A DNA stretch of 64,000 nt from Pempheris klunzingeri (taxonomy: Eukaryota; Chordata; Actinopteri; Acropomatiformes; Pempheridae): the NCBI RefSeq assembly GCF_042242105.1, contig NC_092016.1, positions 28,192,001 through 28,256,000 of the forward strand, given 5' to 3'. The position numbers and the translations under genes were made by a program. The notes beneath the pieces are model-generated. The model searched no databases. It had not been told where the DNA came from and worked only from the letters and a program-made list of their open reading frames with translations. Positions within the stretch are counted from its first letter, which is position 1. Every line of letters begins with the position of its first letter. Below are positions 59,575 to 64,000 of the stretch, piece after piece.

Positions 59575-61977
59575 CTGAGGACAGAGACCTCACGGCCGGA
59601 GGCTGCGTTTATCGTGGCCGGGGACTTTAACAACGCCAACCTGAGGAAAGTCCTGCCGAGATACTACCAGCACATCAGCTGTCCCTCTCCCTTCCGGGAC
59701 GGATACAAGGCCCTCCCCCGCCCCCCCTTCGGCAAATCTGATCATGTCTCAGTTCTGCTGCTGCCTTCCTATAGGCAGAAACTGAAACGAGACCCACCGG
59801 CAACGCGGACCATTCAGCAGTGGTCCGACCAATCAGACTCTGCTCTTCAGCAGTCTTCAGCAGTACGGAGTGGTGTGTGTTTAAGGACAACAACATAAAC
59901 ACATACACGGACACAGTCATCGGCTACATCGGCAAATGTATCGATGACGTCGTACCGAGGACTACTGTGCGGTCATTCCCCAACCGGAAGACCTGGGTTA
60001 ATGTGCAAAACTTAAAAACTCCGTGCAAAACTTAAAGCATGGACCGACACCTACAACTCCGGTGATTTGGAGGAGTACAGGAAGTCCAGGTACGCACTCC
60101 GGAGAGCTATCAGCACTGCTAAGAGACAATACAGGGACAAAGTGGAGTCTCATTTCAAAGACTTCAACACTAGCAACATGTGGGCTGGTCTCAAAACACT
60201 CACAGACTATAAAAAGAAGACCAGCAGTACTGAGGTGGTGTCTGCATCTCTTCCAGACAATCTGAACACTTTTTATGCACGGTTTGAGAGCAACTCCCTG
60301 GCTGTGGAGGTGCAAAAGACCCAGGAGGCCCGCTGCCCACTTGTTATATCCAGGGCAGACATGTGTAAATCATTCAAACGGTCTACCACACGCAAGGCTC
60401 CTGGACCTGACGGCATCCCTGGCCGAGCCCTCAAGGCGTGTACAGATCAGCTGGCAGATGTCTTTGCAGACATTTTCAACACGTCACTGCTCCAGTCTGT
60501 AGTCCCTACATGTTTCAAGAAGACCATCATTGTCCCTGTTCCAAAGAAACCCAAAACCCTCTGCCTGAACGACTACCACCCAGTAGCACTCACCTCCACC
60601 ATCATGAAGTGCTTTGAGCGGTTAGTCAAAGGATTCATCACCTCCTCCCTCCCTGACTCACTGGACCCGCTTCAGTTCGCCTACAGGCCAAATAGGTCGA
60701 CTGAAACCCCATCTCCCTCACCCTCCACACTGCCCTCTCCCACCTGGAGCAGAGGGACACATATGTGAGGATGCTATTCATTGACTATAGTTCAGCATTC
60801 AACACCATTGTACCCTCGAAGCTCATCATCAAACTCAGTGACCTCGGTCTCAACACCACCCTCTGTGACTGGATCCTGAACTTCCTGACGGGCAGACCCC
60901 AGGCTGTGCGGATTGGCAGCACCACATCCTCCACCCTAACTCTCAACACCGGCGCCCCCCAGGGCTGTGTGCTCAGCCCTCTCCTGTACTCCCTGTCTAC
61001 ACATGACTGCGTGGCCACCCACAGCTCCAACACCATCATCAAATTACAGCCTACAGAGAGGAGGTCAGAGCCCTGACATCTTGGTGCCAGTACAACAACC
61101 AATTAATCAATTCACCTTTATTGATCCCCTAAGGGGGGAAATTCCATACCTCCATCTCAACGTCAGTAAAACAAAGGAGCTGATCGTGGACTACAGGAAG
61201 AGACAGAGAGAGGAACATGCCCCCCTCTTCATCAATGGGACTACGGTGGAGAGAGTCAGCAGCTTCAGATTCCTCGGGGTTCACATCAGCGAGGACTTGA
61301 CCTGGTCTCACCACACTGACTTCATCACCAAGTCAGCAAGACAGCGTCTCTTCTTCCTCCGCAGGCTGCGGAGGCTAAACGTGGACTCCAGGATGCTCTG
61401 CAGCTTCTACAGGTGCACCATTGAGAGTATCCTGACTGGCTGCATCACCTCCTGGTACGGCAGTTGCACCGCCCTCAACCGTAAGGCTCTACAGAGGGTG
61501 GTGAAGACTGCACAGCACATCACCAGGTCGATGCTGCCATCCATGGAGGACCTCTACATTCAGCGGTGTAGGAAGAAGGCCACCGATATCATCAAAGACT
61601 CTTACCACCCCAGCCACAAACTGTTCTGCCTGCTGCCGTCTGGCCGTCGGTACTGCAGCATCCGAACCTGCACCAGCAGGCTCAGGGACAGTTTCATCCC
61701 CCAGGCCATAAGACTCTTAAACTGTCCATAATCTGCAAGCAATTTTGCACTGTGCCCTATTTTGCACCTCTATTTATCCATTTAGCTGTACATTTTATTT
61801 CATTTTATTATTTTCTTAGTTGTATATACCTTATTTATATTTATATTTCTTACTTGCTTGCTGGTGTGTTTTTATTTGATATCGTTAGCAGTGTTAATGG
61901 GAACCAGAGACACAAGAATTTCACTGCCAGTGATTGCTGCTGAGCATGTGACAAAGTCTTTGAATCTTGAATCTTGA
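59575..61977 (+). mobile_element. 5'-truncated L2-like LINE, RT catalytic motif lost
   Basis: The element starts inside the endonuclease (FIVAGDFNNANL near 59,610; KSDHVSVLLLPSYR near 59,740). It continues through the linker (60067 on) into reverse transcriptase. RT motifs include [27 protein letters not shown] (motif A, catalytic D, near 60,780) and [14 protein letters not shown] (motif B, near 60,950). The expected FADD (motif C) after NTIIK is deleted near 61,047, and a module of about 50 bp is inserted at 61100-61150. The thumb and C-terminal part (61151-61731) ends with a stop. There are frame shifts near 60,000 and 60,700. A 3' UTR ends in TTGAATC-type repeats at about 61,959-61,977, typical of L2-clade LINEs. 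It cannot encode an active RT. Confidence 0.9.
61100..61150 (+). repeat. Short module (TTTATTGATCCCC...GGGGGGAAATT) inside LINE RT
   Basis: About 50 bp with an A/T-rich lead, TTTATTGATCCCCT, AAGGGGGGAAATT interrupts conserved RT sequence. A similar module (TTTAATAATCCCCAGGGGGAAATT) forms the 3' end of the nested LINE near 55,990-56,020. It may be a tiny 5'-truncated LINE or SINE tail insertion. Confidence 0.6.
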
Positions 61978-61999
61978 AATTGAACATATATCCAAGTTA

Positions 62000-63412
62000 A
62001 GACATATAAGAAGAAAACATTTAACAAGAAGGAAAAATATAATGATTGAATTTATGGAAGACGCGTCTTGTGCGCATGAAGTTGAAGACAATCTTCTGAA
62101 ATACAAGCAACTGTTAGAAATTCATTATAAGCTTCATGTGTAGTTTTAAAATCTTCCGACTGAAGAAGAAGCTAATCAAGAGGAATATGAATGGTTTGGG
62201 CCTAAAATGGCAGAAAATAATGAATTTCTTTCTTTGGTGTCTGAGTGGCTGTCTGGAGTATGTGAGCCCACATAGGCTATTGGATTCCAAGAGATGGAAG
62301 TGGGCCCCAAAGACAGCGCATCCCAAGTCTCAAGAGCTTTTTCTGTAGCCTCTGCTAGGATCCATGCAGAAGCAGAACTAGCAGCCATCATGGTCAAAAT
62401 GGCAGCACTGAAGGAGAAGCATGATCTGGAGGAGCAGGAGGAAACGCTGAAAGAAATGCAATCATTAAAGCACAAACGTGAAGCTTTGGAGCTGAAAACT
62501 CAGTTGGAGGCCTCATCTTCTGAACTTGCTGTTCTTACGTCTGCAATAGAAGAAAAAGACACTGCAGAGATCAATCAGACCGCAAAACCACACACTGAAG
62601 AGAGGCAGCCATTTGCAGAAAACCTGCCAACTGAAGGTAACGCCAACAAAACTGTTTCTATTATACAGATACCTAGTGTTCGCCCCAGGGATAGTGTCCA
62701 TTTTCAGCCTGTCGTAATGCAGTCAGATTGCAGTCAATGCCATCCATACCAAAGCCAGCGGTGACCAGGCAGCCAGTCCTTTTAATGATTTAACAGAGAC
62801 TGTTCAAATTCCAGATGTGTCTGAAAGAGTATCAGATCAGCTCATGGCATCCTCACGGAGCAGTCAGTCATGATAAGCTGACAAACATCCTTGAATGCCT
62901 AAATGATAGTACAGCAATTCTTGTTAAGCAACAACAACTCTCTAATCTCCCACATAGAGAGATCCCGATTTTCAGTGGTAAAGTTTTGTCATATAGACCA
63001 TTTATCAGAGCCTTTGAGCATACCGTTGAGCCAGAAAATACAGTCTATCTGCTTCACTGTATTTTCTGGATCAGTACACAAGCGGCCTTCCCAGAGATCT
63101 TGTAAGGAGTTGTCTCCACATGAGACCAGAAAGAGGCTCAAAATTTGTCCTGCTTACATGAAGAAAGCCTTGGGGTGGCCTGCAATTAAAGCTGAAGACC
63201 CCAAGGCATTACAAATCTTCACAATATTCCTGAAAAGTTCATCAAACATGAAAAACCTGATCATGAAACTTCCCTACAAGCTGAGAGAAAGGTGGAGATC
63301 ACATGTGTGTGAATTTGAGGAGAGGCAAGGCAGACAACCCCAATTTACAGATCTTGTTGAGTTTTTGGAGAAGCAGGTGAAGATAGTTTCCGACCCAGTG
63401 TATGGTGACTGA
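62000..63412 (+). mobile_element. BEL/Pao-like gag fossil
   Basis: Plus-strand reading segments resemble the gag region of fish BEL/Pao retrotransposons. The first (62294-62764) has a long charged helix with SARIHAEAELAAIMVKMAAL and KEKHDLEEQEE, a likely coiled coil. The later part (about 62,815-63,412) has REIPIFSG, YRPFIRAFEH and, near the end, LPYKLRERWR, the pattern of the DUF1759-type gag domain. It is broken, with several breaks. No protease, RT, integrase or own LTR is visible in the window. The LINE just upstream and LTR C may have inserted into its leader. Moderately old. Confidence 0.68.
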
Positions 63413-64000
63413 AATGCAGGGCAGTAACAGTCAGGAATATCTCTTTCAAGTTAACTCAAGCCGAAACACGTGGTAGTAGGTACTAACCTTGTTTCACAGG
63501 GCTGATGGCACACTGTGGCTCTCTCAGGCTCTATTTCTTTATTTAGGCTGAAATGCATGGCAGTAACAGCCATTAACTCTCAAATTGCTTTTAGCTAAAT
63601 TTAGTCATTAATTTTCACCACAACGCACTTGTACAGCTGGACGTGTACTTCAGTGGGAGACGAGTGGTTAAATGATGATTGATGATGATGATTTTGTTCG
63701 TTTAAAGTTTTATCAAAAATATTGGTTTTGACCAAAATTGTGCTGAAAATTAATATTGTACAAATATGAATAATTGCCAACAGTACTCTGCCTCACATGG
63801 GGCAGTACTTGTTGAGGTTTATCAAATGGTATGTTCAATTTGGCTATCAGAAATGATTAATAATTATCAAAGATAATTAATAATTATTTAAATTAATTGA
63901 ACTTTGTATAAAATCTACCTCGATTGGGGCAACACCTCAATAAACAAGGAAAGGATAGCTGGTTTAATTGATTTAGTCTCATAAAGGTAACTAAACTATC
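63413..64000. other. AT-rich stretch to the window edge
   Basis: No gene seen. A short direct repeat (TGAAATGCA-GGCAGTAACAG) occurs at about 63,412 and 63,550. ATGATG and TTAATAATTA runs follow. It could be the continuation of the BEL/Pao fossil or ordinary intergenic sequence. Confidence 0.4.

Noticed and set aside
62176-62475. Serine-rich minus-strand ORF
   Set aside because: It is the shadow of the charged-helix region of the BEL/Pao gag fossil on the plus strand.

Overview
The window looks like teleost fish genomic DNA. A vertebrate-type nuclear tRNA-Gly(GCC) is embedded in a long tandem array, followed by a nest of typical fish transposable elements: L2/Rex/CR1-like LINEs, a hAT MITE with an 8-bp target duplication, solo LTRs, a retroviral pol fossil and a BEL/Pao gag fossil. 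I see no intact host protein-coding gene. Family names come from recalled motif patterns; no database search was run.

Region 1 (1-48,853) is one uninterrupted tandem array. It holds 47 complete steps of exactly 1,038 bp with no length change, and it runs off the left edge of the window. Each unit is a 71-nt tRNA-Gly(GCC) sequence plus a 967-bp spacer. There are 47 complete tRNA copies and one partial; 36 of the 47 are identical over all 71 nt. Every copy has C instead of T at tRNA position 55, in the T-psi-C loop and B box. Eleven complete copies carry further changes, several of which break the anticodon stem, the T stem or the conserved U33. Many differences between units are CpG transitions, and they cluster around the tRNA. 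Units recur in 2-, 5- and possibly 10-unit blocks, a higher-order structure.

Region 2 (48,854-50,830) is the right edge of the array. A 1.4-kb solo LTR sits exactly at the 3' end of the last tRNA copy with a 4-bp duplication (CAAT). Beyond it comes a more divergent partial unit that stops abruptly at about 50,830.

Region 3 (50,831-58,100) is a transposon nest. A minus-strand LINE endonuclease fragment is split by a 782-bp hAT MITE. Then comes a minus-strand retroviral pol fossil (end of RNase H, integrase), split by a second solo LTR of the same family as the first but in the opposite orientation. That LTR is itself split by an internally deleted LINE carrying an AAT-rich minisatellite.

Region 4 (58,100-64,000) holds a possible DNA-transposon piece, a third solo LTR (5-bp duplication ATGGA), a 5'-truncated plus-strand LINE that has lost its RT catalytic FADD motif, a BEL/Pao-like gag fossil, and AT-rich sequence with no recognisable content.

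The most notable object is the tRNA-Gly satellite. Its near-perfect homogenisation, fixed C55, weak 3' termination signals and CpG decay raise the question of whether it is an active tRNA factory, a silenced satellite, or a source of unusual Pol III transcripts.
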